64,000 nucleotides of DNA, from positions 620,001 to 684,000 of the forward strand of contig NZ_CP043498.1 in NCBI RefSeq assembly GCF_009498215.1, in the 5' to 3' direction. The notes beneath the pieces are model-generated. The model worked only from the letters and a program-made list of their open reading frames with translations, had not been told where the DNA came from and did no database searches. Positions 17,762 to 27,122 of the stretch are shown piece after piece. The stretch is from Rhizobium grahamii. GTDB lineage: Bacteria; Pseudomonadota; Alphaproteobacteria; Rhizobiales; Rhizobiaceae. Made by a program: the position numbers and the translations under genes. The number at the start of each line of letters is the position of its first letter. Position 1 is the stretch's first letter.

Positions 17762-19054
17762 CTATTGCACCGTCCATTGATCGATATCGTCGCGTTCGCC
17801 GATCAGCGCCAGGCCGTGCGCGACGGAAAGAAGCTCACCGCCGGTCTCGATCTTGTCCGTTTCGAAACGTCTGGTGAAGATCTGGCGCACCGCAGGCACG
17901 AACGATGTCCCTCCCGTGAGGAAGACCTTGTCGATCGCCGAGGCCGGCGTGTTGGTCTTCTGCAGGACATCGTCCAGGGCGCCCTCGATCTTGGCGAGAT
18001 CGTCTGCAATCCATGTCTCGAAATCGGAGCGGGTGACGGTGCGATGACCGCCACGGCCGAGCGGGCCGAAATCGAAGCCTGCCTCGTCGGATGACGAGAG
18101 CGCCATCTTGGTCGCGGACACGGCTTGATAGAGCGGATAACCCTCGTCGTGATCGACGAGATCAATGAACATCTCGAGCTTGTCGGGCTCGAGCGCCGTG
18201 CGGACAAGCTTCTTCAGATCCTCGAACTCGCGGGAGGTCTTGAAGATCGACAGCTGGTTCCACCGGCCGAAGCTCGAATAATAGTTGGTGGGCACTTCTA
18301 GTATCTTGTCGAAGCTCTTGAAGTGGCTGCCCTTGCCGATCTGCGGGGCGACGATGTTGTCGATCATCCGATAGTCGAAATGATCGCCGGCGACGCCCAC
18401 GCCCGAATGACCGATCGGCGTTGCCGAGAGCTTGCCGCCGTTCGTTTCGAAGCGGATCAGCGAGTAGTCGGTCGTACCGCCACCGAAGTCGGCAACGAGA
18501 ACTGTTGCATCGGATGTCAGGTGCTGTGCGAAATAGAACGCTGCCGCGACGGGCTCGTACACGTAATGGATCTCAGGGAAGCCGAATCGAGAAAGCGCCT
18601 CGTTGTAGCGCTCGGTGGCAAGTGCCGGATCGGGATTGGCGCCGGCGAAATGAACAGGCCTGCCAGTAACGATGCGGGACACGTCAGACGGCCATTGCTC
18701 ACCGGCATAGTGCTTCAGCCGCCGAATGAAGACCTCCATGAGATCCTGGAAACTATGGCGCTTGGCGTGGATCAAAGTTCCCTGGAAAAGGGCGCTGGCA
18801 GCGAATGTCTTGATCGACTGCAGGAATCGGCAATCACCCGGATTGTCTATGAACTGGCGGATTGCCGCATGTCCGGCCTCGACCTTCAGCGCCGACGCAC
18901 CAAGGTGCGCATCCTTCATGAAGGAGAGGGCGGTGCGCATGCTGTCGCTGACGCCAGCTGCGCTCTGAAAGCGCATCGAATGTGTTTCGCGTCCATCGGC
19001 CATGGCGATGACGGTGTTCGTCGTGCCGAAGTCCAAACCAAGCGCCTGAGCCAT
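17762..19054 (-). CDS. Short Hsp70-like protein (YegD type)
   Basis: A 430-residue protein starting at an ATG preceded by GGAGGTGCGAGC. It begins with the actin-fold phosphate 1 motif GLDFGTTNTVIAMADG and contains the second phosphate motif VADFGGGTTDYSL and the adenosine motif FLTGGTSFVPAV. The sequence ends at the nucleotide-binding domain: there is no DnaK substrate-binding domain or lid. This matches YegD-type Hsp70 relatives, whose function is poorly known. A 51-base gap separates it from the glycosylase start downstream, so the two could share a transcript. Confidence 0.88.
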   Translation of the reverse strand: MAQALGLDFGTTNTVIAMADGRETHSMRFQSAAGVSDSMRTALSFMKDAHLGASALKVEAGHAAIRQFIDNPGDCRFLQSIKTFAASALFQGTLIHAKRHSFQDLMEVFIRRLKHYAGEQWPSDVSRIVTGRPVHFAGANPDPALATERYNEALSRFGFPEIHYVYEPVAAAFYFAQHLTSDATVLVADFGGGTTDYSLIRFETNGGKLSATPIGHSGVGVAGDHFDYRMIDNIVAPQIGKGSHFKSFDKILEVPTNYYSSFGRWNQLSIFKTSREFEDLKKLVRTALEPDKLEMFIDLVDHDEGYPLYQAVSATKMALSSSDEAGFDFGPLGRGGHRTVTRSDFETWIADDLAKIEGALDDVLQKTNTPASAIDKVFLTGGTSFVPAVRQIFTRRFETDKIETGGELLSVAHGLALIGERDDIDQWTVQ

Positions 19055-19185
19055 GCTCGCACCTCCATAAGCCGATCGTGTTGTTTGAGACAGGAGCGAT
19101 TGCTCCGCCAGGGGCGGCAAGGGCACGCCCGTTTGAAGAGCGCGCGTGATGCCACAGCGCTCTGTCTTGTTCAAGAGACGGATTG

Positions 19186-19216
19186 AAAAATGAAACGGGC
19201 GCCTGAGCGCCCGTTC
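19186..19216 (-). terminator. Terminator of the RND efflux operon
   Basis: Stem ACGGGCGC/GCGCCCGT (19195-19202 and 19207-19214) with loop CTGA. Read on the minus strand it is followed by TTTCATTTTT, as expected of a Rho-independent terminator just after the pump gene stop. Confidence 0.8.
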
Positions 19217-19221
19217 GTCAT

Positions 19222-22200
19222 TTATTCGGCGGCGATTGCCCGACGGGGCTCTTCCTGCTCCTCATGCTTCTTCCGTCGGCCGAGGCCAAGCAGCCAATCG
19301 TTCAACCTGCCCATCTCGACGAAGATGACGGGCGTGATGAACAGGGTAAGCGCTTGCGACACGATGAGGCCGCCGACGACGGCAATACCGAGCGGCTGGC
19401 GAAGTTCCGAACTCGCGCCCGTGCCGAGAGCGATAGGCAGCGCGCCGAGCAGTGCGCAGAAGGTCGTCATCATGATCGGCCGGAAACGCCGGACGCAGGC
19501 TTCGTGAATTGCCTCCGAGGTAGACATTCCGGTACCGGAACGCAGGTTCTCCAGCGCCACGTCAATCATCATGATGGCGTTCTTCTTGACGATGCCGATC
19601 AGCATCAGCAGGCCGATGAGGGCAATGATCGACAGATCGAAGCCCATGACCTTGAGCGCCAACAATGCACCGAGAGCTGCCGCCGGCAGGCCGGACAGGA
19701 TCGTCAGCGGATGGATGAAGCTCTCATACAGCACGCCGAGCACGACATAGATCGTCAGCACCGCTGCCAGGATCAGGAGCGGCGTGTTGCTCTGCGATTG
19801 TTCGAAGATCTGCGCCGTGCCGCCGTAGGACGTGAAGATGTCCGTCGGCATATCGATATCCTTCTTGATCTGGTCAATCGCAGCCGTTGCATCGCCGAGC
19901 GATTCGCCGGCCGGCACGTTGAAGGATACGGTCGTCGAAACCAGCTGGCCCGTCTGGTTGATCGTCACAGGCCCGGTCGTGCGCCGAACCGTTGCGAAAT
20001 TGGACAACGGCACCAGAGCACCGCTACTGGAGGCAACACGGATGTCTTGAAGCTTCTGGTCGTCCCAGGGCTTGCTTGTGTCGTACTCGACGAGGACGTC
20101 ATAGCTCTCGCCGGTGGATTGGATCTGGGCCGCCGCGTAACCGCCAAACGATTCCTGCAGCGTGGTCCGAAGCTGGTCGTCGGTGATGCCGAATGCCGCG
20201 GCCTTCTCCGTATCGACGACGATATCGGCCTGCAGAGCGTTGTTCTGTGCATCAGAAGTTACGTCCGTGAATCGCGGATCGGCGCGCATGGCCTGTTGAA
20301 TCTTGTCCGCCCACAGGTTCGTCTGGTCGGCACTCAGCGCCTGAATGACCAGCTGATACTGGCTGGCTGTCTGTCGGCCACCGAACCGCAGGCTCTGCTG
20401 TGGCGTGATGAACGCCTGAAGGCCCGCGATCTTCCCGATGCTTGCGCGCAATTCCCTCAACGTCTGGTCAAGCGGCGGCCGCTGGTCCTTGTCCTTCAGC
20501 TCGACATACATCGTGCCGTTGTTCAGCGGGCTGCGCGCATTTCCGCCGACGATCGACATGACGTGATTGACGGCAGGGTTCTGCTTCACCAGTGCTGCTG
20601 CCTGGTTCTGAAGCTCCTGCATGGCAGGATAGGAAATATCCTGACGGGCACGCGTGGATATTGATAGACGTCCGATATCCTCGGTCGGGAAGAAGCTCGC
20701 GGGCAGGGTCATGAACAGATAGATGGTCAGTCCGACCGAAGCGAGGAACAGCCCGAGGATCGCGGGACGATGCGCAAGGCACCAGCCCACGGATCTTTCG
20801 TACCCTCGCAGTGTCCAGTCGAAACCGGCGTCGAACCATCGAATGAAAATCGGTGGCTGCTCGTGACCGCTGCCGAGCCGGGATGCCAGCATCGGCGTGA
20901 CCGTCAGTGACACGATCGCGGAGGCAACGATGGCGATCGCCACGACCATGCCGAACTCGTTGAAGATGCGGCCGACGACACCGCCCATGAGAAGGATCGG
21001 AATGAAGACCGCAATCAGCGACACGGACATCGAAACGATCGTGTAGCTGACTTCCCCGGAACCCTTGATCGCCGCCTGAAGCACGGGCATGCCGTCTTCC
21101 ACGTGCCGAAGGATGTTTTCGAGCATGACGATCGCGTCGTCGACGACGAGGCCGACCGCCAGTGTCAGCCCTAGCAGCGAGATATTGTCGATACTGTAGC
21201 CGAGCACGTACATCATGCCGAACGTCGTGATCAGCGAGAGAGGCACGGCAAGGCCGGGAATGATGGTCGCCGTCAGATGGCCGGTGAAGAGGTAGATAAC
21301 CAGCACTACAAGGCCGATCGTCAGCAGCAGCGTGAATTTCACGTCGGCGATTGCATCGCGGATCGGCTTTGCCGAGTCGTTCATGACAGTGGTGGTGACG
21401 GACGCGGGGATTTCCGCGTGCAGGGCCGGCAGCTTCGCACTGATGGCGTCGACCACTTCGACGGTATTGGCGTCTGGCTGACGCTGGATTGCAAGCAGGA
21501 TGCTGCGCTTGCCGTCATACCAGCTACCGGTGTTCAGGTTCTCGACGCTGTCCTGCACGTCGGCAACGTCGCCGAGATGGATCGGAGCTCCGCCGGGATT
21601 GGCGATGACGAGGGAGCGGAACTCTTCAGCATTTGTCCGTTGCGTATCGGCATTGATCGTCATGCTCTGGCTGTCGTTCTGCAGCGTGCCGACGGGCACC
21701 TGACTGTTCGCCGCAACCAGCGCCTTGTTGACCGCGTCGATACCGATGCCGCGATTGAGAAGCTTGTTGGGATCGACCTCGACGCGCACGGCGTATGTCT
21801 GGGCGCCGAAAACGCTGACCTCCGCCACGCCCGGAAGCGTCGCCAGCGACGGCGAGATGATATTTTCGGCAATGTCATCGAGCTTGCTGCGCGGCATCGT
21901 ATCGCTTTGCACGGCAAGCAGCATGACCGGGGCGTCAGCGGGATTGGTCTTGCGGTAGCTCGGCGGCGTCGTCATGTTGTCGGGCAATTGACGCGTTGCA
22001 TGCGAGATCGCCGCCTGCACGTCTGCGGCTGCCGCGTCGATGTTGCGGTTCAGGTCGAACTGCAACACGATGCTGGTATTGCCGAGCGAGTTCGTGGCGC
22101 TGATCTCGCTGATGCCGGGGATGGTCTCGAACTGCTTGATGAGCGGCGTCGCGACTGATGTTGCCATCGTTTTCGGCGATGCGCCGGTCAGGGCGGCTGA

Positions 22201-22338
22201 CACGTTGATCGTCGGAAAGTCGACCTGCGGAAGTGCCGCGACCGGCACAAGCTGATAGCCGGCAAGGCCGGCAAGCACGGCCCCGATGGCTAGCAATGTG
22301 GTTGCAACAGGCCGTTGGATACAGAAGTTCGGTATCAT
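19222..22338 (-). CDS. RND-family efflux permease (HAE1 type, MdtB/MdtC-like)
   Basis: A 1038-residue inner-membrane pump with the twelve-helix RND plan: helix 1 near residues 10-30, a large periplasmic loop, helices 2-6, a second large loop and helices 7-12. The proton-relay motif GLVVDDAIVMLENI lies in the middle (near residue 400), and the N-terminal half has the VDFPTINVSA entry typical of MdtB/C proteins. These pumps export hydrophobic drugs from the periplasm. The start overlaps the stop of the adaptor gene by 4 bases, so the two are one operon. No outer-membrane channel gene is nearby; a TolC encoded elsewhere is likely. Confidence 0.93.
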   Translation of the reverse strand: MIPNFCIQRPVATTLLAIGAVLAGLAGYQLVPVAALPQVDFPTINVSAALTGASPKTMATSVATPLIKQFETIPGISEISATNSLGNTSIVLQFDLNRNIDAAAADVQAAISHATRQLPDNMTTPPSYRKTNPADAPVMLLAVQSDTMPRSKLDDIAENIISPSLATLPGVAEVSVFGAQTYAVRVEVDPNKLLNRGIGIDAVNKALVAANSQVPVGTLQNDSQSMTINADTQRTNAEEFRSLVIANPGGAPIHLGDVADVQDSVENLNTGSWYDGKRSILLAIQRQPDANTVEVVDAISAKLPALHAEIPASVTTTVMNDSAKPIRDAIADVKFTLLLTIGLVVLVIYLFTGHLTATIIPGLAVPLSLITTFGMMYVLGYSIDNISLLGLTLAVGLVVDDAIVMLENILRHVEDGMPVLQAAIKGSGEVSYTIVSMSVSLIAVFIPILLMGGVVGRIFNEFGMVVAIAIVASAIVSLTVTPMLASRLGSGHEQPPIFIRWFDAGFDWTLRGYERSVGWCLAHRPAILGLFLASVGLTIYLFMTLPASFFPTEDIGRLSISTRARQDISYPAMQELQNQAAALVKQNPAVNHVMSIVGGNARSPLNNGTMYVELKDKDQRPPLDQTLRELRASIGKIAGLQAFITPQQSLRFGGRQTASQYQLVIQALSADQTNLWADKIQQAMRADPRFTDVTSDAQNNALQADIVVDTEKAAAFGITDDQLRTTLQESFGGYAAAQIQSTGESYDVLVEYDTSKPWDDQKLQDIRVASSSGALVPLSNFATVRRTTGPVTINQTGQLVSTTVSFNVPAGESLGDATAAIDQIKKDIDMPTDIFTSYGGTAQIFEQSQSNTPLLILAAVLTIYVVLGVLYESFIHPLTILSGLPAAALGALLALKVMGFDLSIIALIGLLMLIGIVKKNAIMMIDVALENLRSGTGMSTSEAIHEACVRRFRPIMMTTFCALLGALPIALGTGASSELRQPLGIAVVGGLIVSQALTLFITPVIFVEMGRLNDWLLGLGRRKKHEEQEEPRRAIAAE

Positions 22339-23612
22339 TCCTCGGTACCCGCCACGATGGTTTCTGTCTTGGCAGTCTCGTTCGCCCCGGCAACGTTCAG
22401 AGCCTTGTCGTCGAACTGTTCCTTAACGGCCTGCTTATCGACAAGCTGCGCCTGACCTTCGACAACGACATGATCGCCCTCGGCAAGGCCGCTGGAAATG
22501 GCGCTGAAGCCACCATTCGCGCGCGCGACCGTCACAGGCGTCAGTTGCACCTTTCCGTCCCTCACGACAAACGAATAGAAACCGTTCGCACCGGGGCTGA
22601 CTGCCACTGTCGGTACTACGACCTGCTGCTGGTTGTCCTCGAAGTGGACGACGATGTTGACGGACTGGCCGGGCCAGAGGGCGCCCGAAGCGTTCTCGAA
22701 CTTCGCCTTTGCCAGGATCGTGCCGGACGCGGAATCGACGGTATTGTCGTAGAAGCTGATGTGTCCCTTGCGCGGCTTGCCCTTGTCAGACCGCGGAACC
22801 GTCGTCACGTCCACGGGACCTGCCGCCATTGCCTGCTTGAGCTGGCGGAGATCGCTTTCCTGCAGATGGAACTTGACGTAGATCGGATCGTACTTCGCGA
22901 TGGTAACGATCTGTGATCCCGCGTTGACGAAAGCGCCCGGGCTGACGGCAATGTCTCCCAACCGGCCATCGAACGGCGCCCGGATTTCTGTGTGCTCGAG
23001 AAGGATCTTGTCCGATGCGACGGAAGCCTTGTCGGCCTGCACGGTGGCCGCAGCGGTATCGCGCGCGGCCTTTGCCTGATCGTAGGTCTGCTGGGTCCCC
23101 GCCTTTGAGCTCAGCAGGTCGGCAGCACGGGTAAGGGCCGTTTCGGCTTCCTGCAATGTCGCCTGATCGCGGACGGTCATTGCATCATCCTTGTCGACCG
23201 TTGCTTGGGCTGTCCGGTTGTCCAGCTTGACGATCAGGTCACCAGCCTTGACGGTCGCGCCATCGGTCGCGACAATCTCCGTGACGAGGCCCTGTTCCTG
23301 TGCCGCGATCGTGGTGTTGTCGTCGGCATCGGCCCAGCCGGAGGCCGTGACATCACGCGGCAGGATGGTTTTCGTCGCCGCAACGGTCTTCACCAGCGTC
23401 GGGCCGCCGCTGCCGCGATTGTGTCCCTTTCCGCTCTTCTGATCTCCGGCCTGCTGAGCGCCGTCGCTGCCGCTCGCGTGCCCGTTGGTAGCGTCGGCTT
23501 GCTGCGTTGCTTTGGGAGTGAATCTTGAAAGGTAGGGAATGCGGTCTCTATATTGCCAGGCGCCAGCGCCGGCAGCGGCAATGATACAGATGGTTATCCA
23601 AAGCTTCTTCAT
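22335..23612 (-). CDS. RND efflux periplasmic adaptor (membrane fusion protein)
   Basis: A 425-residue protein with an N-terminal signal or anchor helix (LWITICIIAAAGAGAW), a Gly/Gln/Asp-rich linker, a lipoyl half-motif (VKAGDLIVKLDNRTAQA), an alpha-helical hairpin and the second lipoyl half (EIRAPFDGRLGDIAVSPG), then a beta-barrel domain. This is the MdtA/AcrA plan. It links the permease encoded downstream to an outer-membrane channel. The stop overlaps the pump start. No regulator gene adjoins the operon. Confidence 0.93.
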   Translation of the reverse strand: MKKLWITICIIAAAGAGAWQYRDRIPYLSRFTPKATQQADATNGHASGSDGAQQAGDQKSGKGHNRGSGGPTLVKTVAATKTILPRDVTASGWADADDNTTIAAQEQGLVTEIVATDGATVKAGDLIVKLDNRTAQATVDKDDAMTVRDQATLQEAETALTRAADLLSSKAGTQQTYDQAKAARDTAAATVQADKASVASDKILLEHTEIRAPFDGRLGDIAVSPGAFVNAGSQIVTIAKYDPIYVKFHLQESDLRQLKQAMAAGPVDVTTVPRSDKGKPRKGHISFYDNTVDSASGTILAKAKFENASGALWPGQSVNIVVHFEDNQQQVVVPTVAVSPGANGFYSFVVRDGKVQLTPVTVARANGGFSAISSGLAEGDHVVVEGQAQLVDKQAVKEQFDDKALNVAGANETAKTETIVAGTEE

Positions 23613-23833
23613 GGTTAAGACCGGTCGTAGGCAGGTTGCGCAAATATCCAGCCCTTATTGAACCACGTTTATTACGGCGCAAAAACGACACAATTCGCCG
23701 CTGACCATCACTAAGTGGTTATAATAGCTTAAATTTTCGTAATGAAAGGAATCTCTAATACAATAGATGCTTTGAGCATCTTCGGCAACCGCGCTCGCCA
23801 CTCTCGAGCAGCGAGCGCAATTCTCTTTTCTAA
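23613..23833. other. Upstream region of the RND operon
   Basis: 221 bases. An AT-rich block (23690-23760) contains the inverted repeat CACTAAGTG (23708-23716) and, on the minus strand, a TTATAA box that could serve as a -10. These may form the operon promoter and operator; nothing else is visible. Confidence 0.35.
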
Positions 23834-24622
23834 TCAGACGGATCGCGCGGCGCCGCCATCGCAGCGCACAAGGCTGCCCGTTATGTAGCTCGCCTGCCGG
23901 CTGCAAAGGAACGCTGCCGTCGCCGCGAACTCATCAACCGTCCCGTAGCGCCCAACCGGAATGGCTGCTTCCTTCCGGCTGCGGATCGCATCGAGGCTTT
24001 CACCTGTGCGCTTTGCCGCTGCGCCATCAAGGTCATCAAGGCGGTCCGTCAGTATGCTGCCGGGAAGCAGCAGGTTCGACGTGATTCCATGCTTGCCGAC
24101 CTCGGTGGCCAACGTCTTGCTCCAACCGGCAAGGGCAGGGCGCAGCGTGTTGGATAGCGCAAGCTGCTGGATCGGCTCGATGACACCCGATGAAGCAACC
24201 GTGAGAATCCGACCCCATTGCTGCGACTTCATCGCGGGAAGCAGGGTGTTGGTCAGCGAGATTACGCGAAGAACCATGGAGAAGAAGTAAGTCTCCAGTT
24301 TCTCCGGGGTCATCTCTTCTGTGGTTCCGGGCGTTGGACCTCCCGTATTGTTGACCAGGATGTCGATGCCGCCAAGCTTTGCGTTGGCGGCTGCGCCGAC
24401 AGTCTCGACGAAGTTCTCGTCGAAGAGATCGGCCCAAACCCAGTCTGCCTTGCCTTTGCCCTCGGCGTTGATGGCAGCGCAGTTTGCTTCAAGCGTTTCG
24501 CCGCTTCGGCCGCAGAGAAGCACGTTGACGCCCTCGCGCGCCAATGCGACGGCAATTCCGCGACCGAGGCCGCGCGACGATGCCAGGACCAGCGCCCGCT
24601 TCCCCTTGATTCCGAGATCCAT
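23834..24622 (-). CDS. SDR-family protein lacking the usual catalytic Tyr and Lys
   Basis: A 262-residue Rossmann protein starting at an ATG preceded by GGAGGCTGAAA. The nucleotide-binding turn reads ASSRGLGRG and the NNTGG motif is present (ILVNNTGG). At the YxxxK site, where most short-chain dehydrogenases have YSAAK, this protein reads SNTLR, so Tyr and Lys are replaced by Ser and Arg. This agrees with the subgroup of BKR-like SDR proteins known to depart from the catalytic tetrad. Whether it is an enzyme is open. It is upstream of the RND operon on the same strand with a 221-base gap. Confidence 0.85.
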   Translation of the reverse strand: MDLGIKGKRALVLASSRGLGRGIAVALAREGVNVLLCGRSGETLEANCAAINAEGKGKADWVWADLFDENFVETVGAAANAKLGGIDILVNNTGGPTPGTTEEMTPEKLETYFFSMVLRVISLTNTLLPAMKSQQWGRILTVASSGVIEPIQQLALSNTLRPALAGWSKTLATEVGKHGITSNLLLPGSILTDRLDDLDGAAAKRTGESLDAIRSRKEAAIPVGRYGTVDEFAATAAFLCSRQASYITGSLVRCDGGAARSV

Positions 24623-24705
24623 TTTCAGCCTCCATACTATCATCGATCTATAGGACGTTCGGCTGCGGGAGGGAAAGACGAAGTCGGCAATCGTCCGATA
24701 AAATA

Positions 24706-24734
24706 TTGACGTTAACGTAAGGTGCGTTCTATTT
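24706..24734 (+). promoter_or_regulatory. ETF-QO promoter with a palindromic operator in the spacer
   Basis: TTGACG (24706-24711), a spacer of exactly 17 bases and CTATTT (24729-24734) make a near-consensus rhizobial promoter 139 bases before the ETF-QO start codon. The palindrome ACGTTAACGT (24709-24718), extended to TTGACGTTAACGTAA, overlaps the -35 and spacer. The symmetry resembles sites of MerR-family LiuR-type repressors of branched-chain amino acid and acyl-CoA oxidation genes. Confidence 0.6.
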
Positions 24735-24873
24735 GTTTGTGCGGAGGAATATCATTGCGCGAAATGGGAGATTGGCTGTCGCTTCCCGGCTCGACAATGC
24801 TTCTGCGTTTTGACAAGAGATAACCACTTGACGGGGAATATGGCCGCAATGTCGGCCAAGCGGAGATGGATGC

Positions 24874-26538
24874 ATGACCGACACGACTGAACTGCCCGAG
24901 CGCGAAAGCATGGAATTCGACGTCGTGATCGTTGGCGGCGGTCCTGCGGGTCTGTCGGCGGCGATCCGGCTGAAGCAGCTCAATCCGGAGCTGTCGGTGG
25001 TCGTGCTGGAGAAGGGGGCCGAGGTCGGCGCCCATATCCTGTCGGGTGCCGTCGTCGATCCGATAGGCATCGACCGGCTGCTGCCGGACTGGCGTGATGA
25101 GGCGGATCATCCGTTCAAGACCGAGGTCAAGGACGATCACTTCCTGCTGCTCGGCCCTGCCGGCTCGGTGCGCTTGCCGAACCTGCTGATGCCGCCTTTG
25201 ATGAACAATCACGGCAATTACATCGTCTCGCTTGGCAATGTCTGTCGCTGGCTGGCGGGCCACGCGGAGGCGCTCGGCGTCGAGATCTATCCGGGCTTTG
25301 CCGCGACCGAAGTGCTCTACAATGACGAGGGCGCGGTCATCGGCGTCGCCACCGGCGACATGGGCATCGAGAAGAACGGCGAGCCCGGCCCGAACTACAC
25401 CCGCGGCATGGAATTGCATGGAAAGTACGTCCTGATCGGTGAAGGCGTGCGCGGCTCGCTCGCCAAGCAGCTCATCGCCAAATTCGATCTCTCGAGGGAT
25501 CGCGAGCCCCAGAAGTTCGGCATCGGCATCAAGGAACTCTGGCAGGTCAAGCCGGAGAACCACAAGCAGGGTTTGGTGCAGCACTCCTTCGGCTGGCCGC
25601 TCGGCATGAAGACCGGCGGCGGTTCCTTCCTCTATCACCTGGAAGACAACCTTGTGGCCGTCGGCTTCGTCGTCCACCTGAACTACAAGAATCCCTACCT
25701 CTATCCCTTCGAGGAGTTCCAGCGGTTCAAGACGCATCCGTCGATCCGCACCACCTTCGAAGGGGGCAAACGCCTGTCCTATGGCGCGCGTGCGATTACA
25801 GAAGGTGGCTGGCAGTCGGTGCCGAAGCTGTCCTTCCCCGGTGGCGCGCTGATCGGCTGTTCGGCCGGCTTCGTCAACGTGCCGCGCATCAAGGGCAGCC
25901 ACAATGCGGTGCTATCAGGCATGATGGCGGCGGACCGCATTGCCGCTGCGATCGCCGATGGCCGCGCCAATGACGAAGTGGTCGAGATCGAGACTGACTG
26001 GCGCTCGAGCGACATCGGCAAGGACCTGAAGAGGGTGCGCAACGTCAAGCCGCTGTGGTCGAAGTTCGGCACGGCTGTTGGCGTGGCGCTCGGCGGTCTC
26101 GACATGTGGACAAACCAGCTTTTCGGCCTGTCGCTCTTCGGCACCTTGAAGCACGGCAAGACCGATGCCGCCTCGCTGGAACCGGCCTCGAAACACAAGA
26201 AGATCGACTATCCGAAGCCGGACGGCGTACTGACCTTCGACCGTCTCTCCTCGGTGTTCCTGTCGAACACCAACCATGAGGAAGACCAGCCGGTGCATCT
26301 CAAGGTTAAGGACATGGCGCTGCAGGTGTCGTCGGAGCACGACATCTATGCCGGCCCCTCGACCCGCTACTGTCCGGCAGGCGTCTACGAATGGGTGGAG
26401 AAGGATGGCCAAGAGACCTACGTCATCAACGCCCAGAACTGCGTCCACTGCAAGACCTGCGACATCAAGGACCCTAACCAGAACATCAACTGGGTCCCGC
26501 CGCAGGGCGGCGAAGGCCCGGTCTATCCGAATATGTAG
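24874..26538 (+). CDS. Electron transfer flavoprotein-ubiquinone oxidoreductase (ETF-QO)
   Basis: A 554-residue flavoprotein. The N-terminal FAD motif VVIVGGGPAGLSAAIRL is near residues 13-30. The C-terminal [4Fe-4S] ligands are Cys500 (CPAGVYEW) and Cys523, Cys526 and Cys529 (NCVHCKTCDIKDP). Length and order match bacterial and mitochondrial ETF-QO, which passes electrons from ETF, and so from acyl-CoA and amino acid dehydrogenases, to ubiquinone at the membrane. No etfAB genes are in this window. A GNAT gene starts 9 bases after the stop and may be cotranscribed. Confidence 0.96.
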   Translation: MTDTTELPERESMEFDVVIVGGGPAGLSAAIRLKQLNPELSVVVLEKGAEVGAHILSGAVVDPIGIDRLLPDWRDEADHPFKTEVKDDHFLLLGPAGSVRLPNLLMPPLMNNHGNYIVSLGNVCRWLAGHAEALGVEIYPGFAATEVLYNDEGAVIGVATGDMGIEKNGEPGPNYTRGMELHGKYVLIGEGVRGSLAKQLIAKFDLSRDREPQKFGIGIKELWQVKPENHKQGLVQHSFGWPLGMKTGGGSFLYHLEDNLVAVGFVVHLNYKNPYLYPFEEFQRFKTHPSIRTTFEGGKRLSYGARAITEGGWQSVPKLSFPGGALIGCSAGFVNVPRIKGSHNAVLSGMMAADRIAAAIADGRANDEVVEIETDWRSSDIGKDLKRVRNVKPLWSKFGTAVGVALGGLDMWTNQLFGLSLFGTLKHGKTDAASLEPASKHKKIDYPKPDGVLTFDRLSSVFLSNTNHEEDQPVHLKVKDMALQVSSEHDIYAGPSTRYCPAGVYEWVEKDGQETYVINAQNCVHCKTCDIKDPNQNINWVPPQGGEGPVYPNM

Positions 26539-26547
26539 GATGCAGAG

Positions 26548-27063
26548 ATGAGCAGCGCCTGCACTATACGACGGGCGCGCCTCGATGAACTGCCGCGCCT
26601 GACCGAGATCGAAATCGACGCCTTTGCAACGCTTGCGGCGGCACTCGGCGTCGCCCACGAGGCGCATGCCCTGGCGCGGGAAGTGCTGCGGGGATCGCTG
26701 AATGCGGGCCTTCTCCTGGTCGCCGCTGACGAAGGCGACCAGCCGGTTGGCTTTCTCGCGGCGGAAGAAGTCGACGACGCGCTCTACATTATTGAACTGG
26801 ACGTCTGTCGGGAATGGCAGCGCAAGGGTGTCGGACGGCAGCTCATATCTGCTGCGATTGCGTTGGCCCGAACACGCCAGCTATCGTCCCTGACGCTCAC
26901 CACCGATCGCCACGTTCCGTTCAACGCACCGTTCTATGCCTCGCTCGGCTTCGTGCTACCGGGTTCCGAGGCAATGCCCCAGTTCCTTCGGAAGAAGCTG
27001 GAGCACGAAGTTTCTGTCGGGATGGATGCGGAGCGACGCGCCGCGATGGTTCTCACTCTCTGA
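26548..27063 (+). CDS. GNAT-family N-acetyltransferase
   Basis: A 171-residue single-domain protein. The acetyl-CoA motif A reads ELDVCREWQRKGVGRQLI (R/Q-x-x-G-x-G/A), followed by the beta-bulge strand LTLTTDRHVPFNAPFYASLGF, the usual motif B with the Tyr/Phe pair. The substrate cannot be told from sequence. It starts 9 bases after ETF-QO on the same strand, which suggests cotranscription without a clear functional link. Confidence 0.85.
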   Translation: MSSACTIRRARLDELPRLTEIEIDAFATLAAALGVAHEAHALAREVLRGSLNAGLLLVAADEGDQPVGFLAAEEVDDALYIIELDVCREWQRKGVGRQLISAAIALARTRQLSSLTLTTDRHVPFNAPFYASLGFVLPGSEAMPQFLRKKLEHEVSVGMDAERRAAMVLTL

Positions 27064-27081
27064 CTGCCTGACCTGATAAAG

Positions 27082-27113
27082 GCTTGAGCCGGCGGATTGG
27101 CCCCAGCTCAAGC
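27082..27113. terminator. Hairpin between convergent genes
   Basis: GCTTGAGC (27082-27089) pairs with GCTCAAGC (27106-27113) around a 16-base, partly self-complementary loop. It lies between the convergent GNAT and EamA stops and may end both transcripts; no T tract. Confidence 0.45.
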
Positions 27114-27122
27114 GATCGAGCA

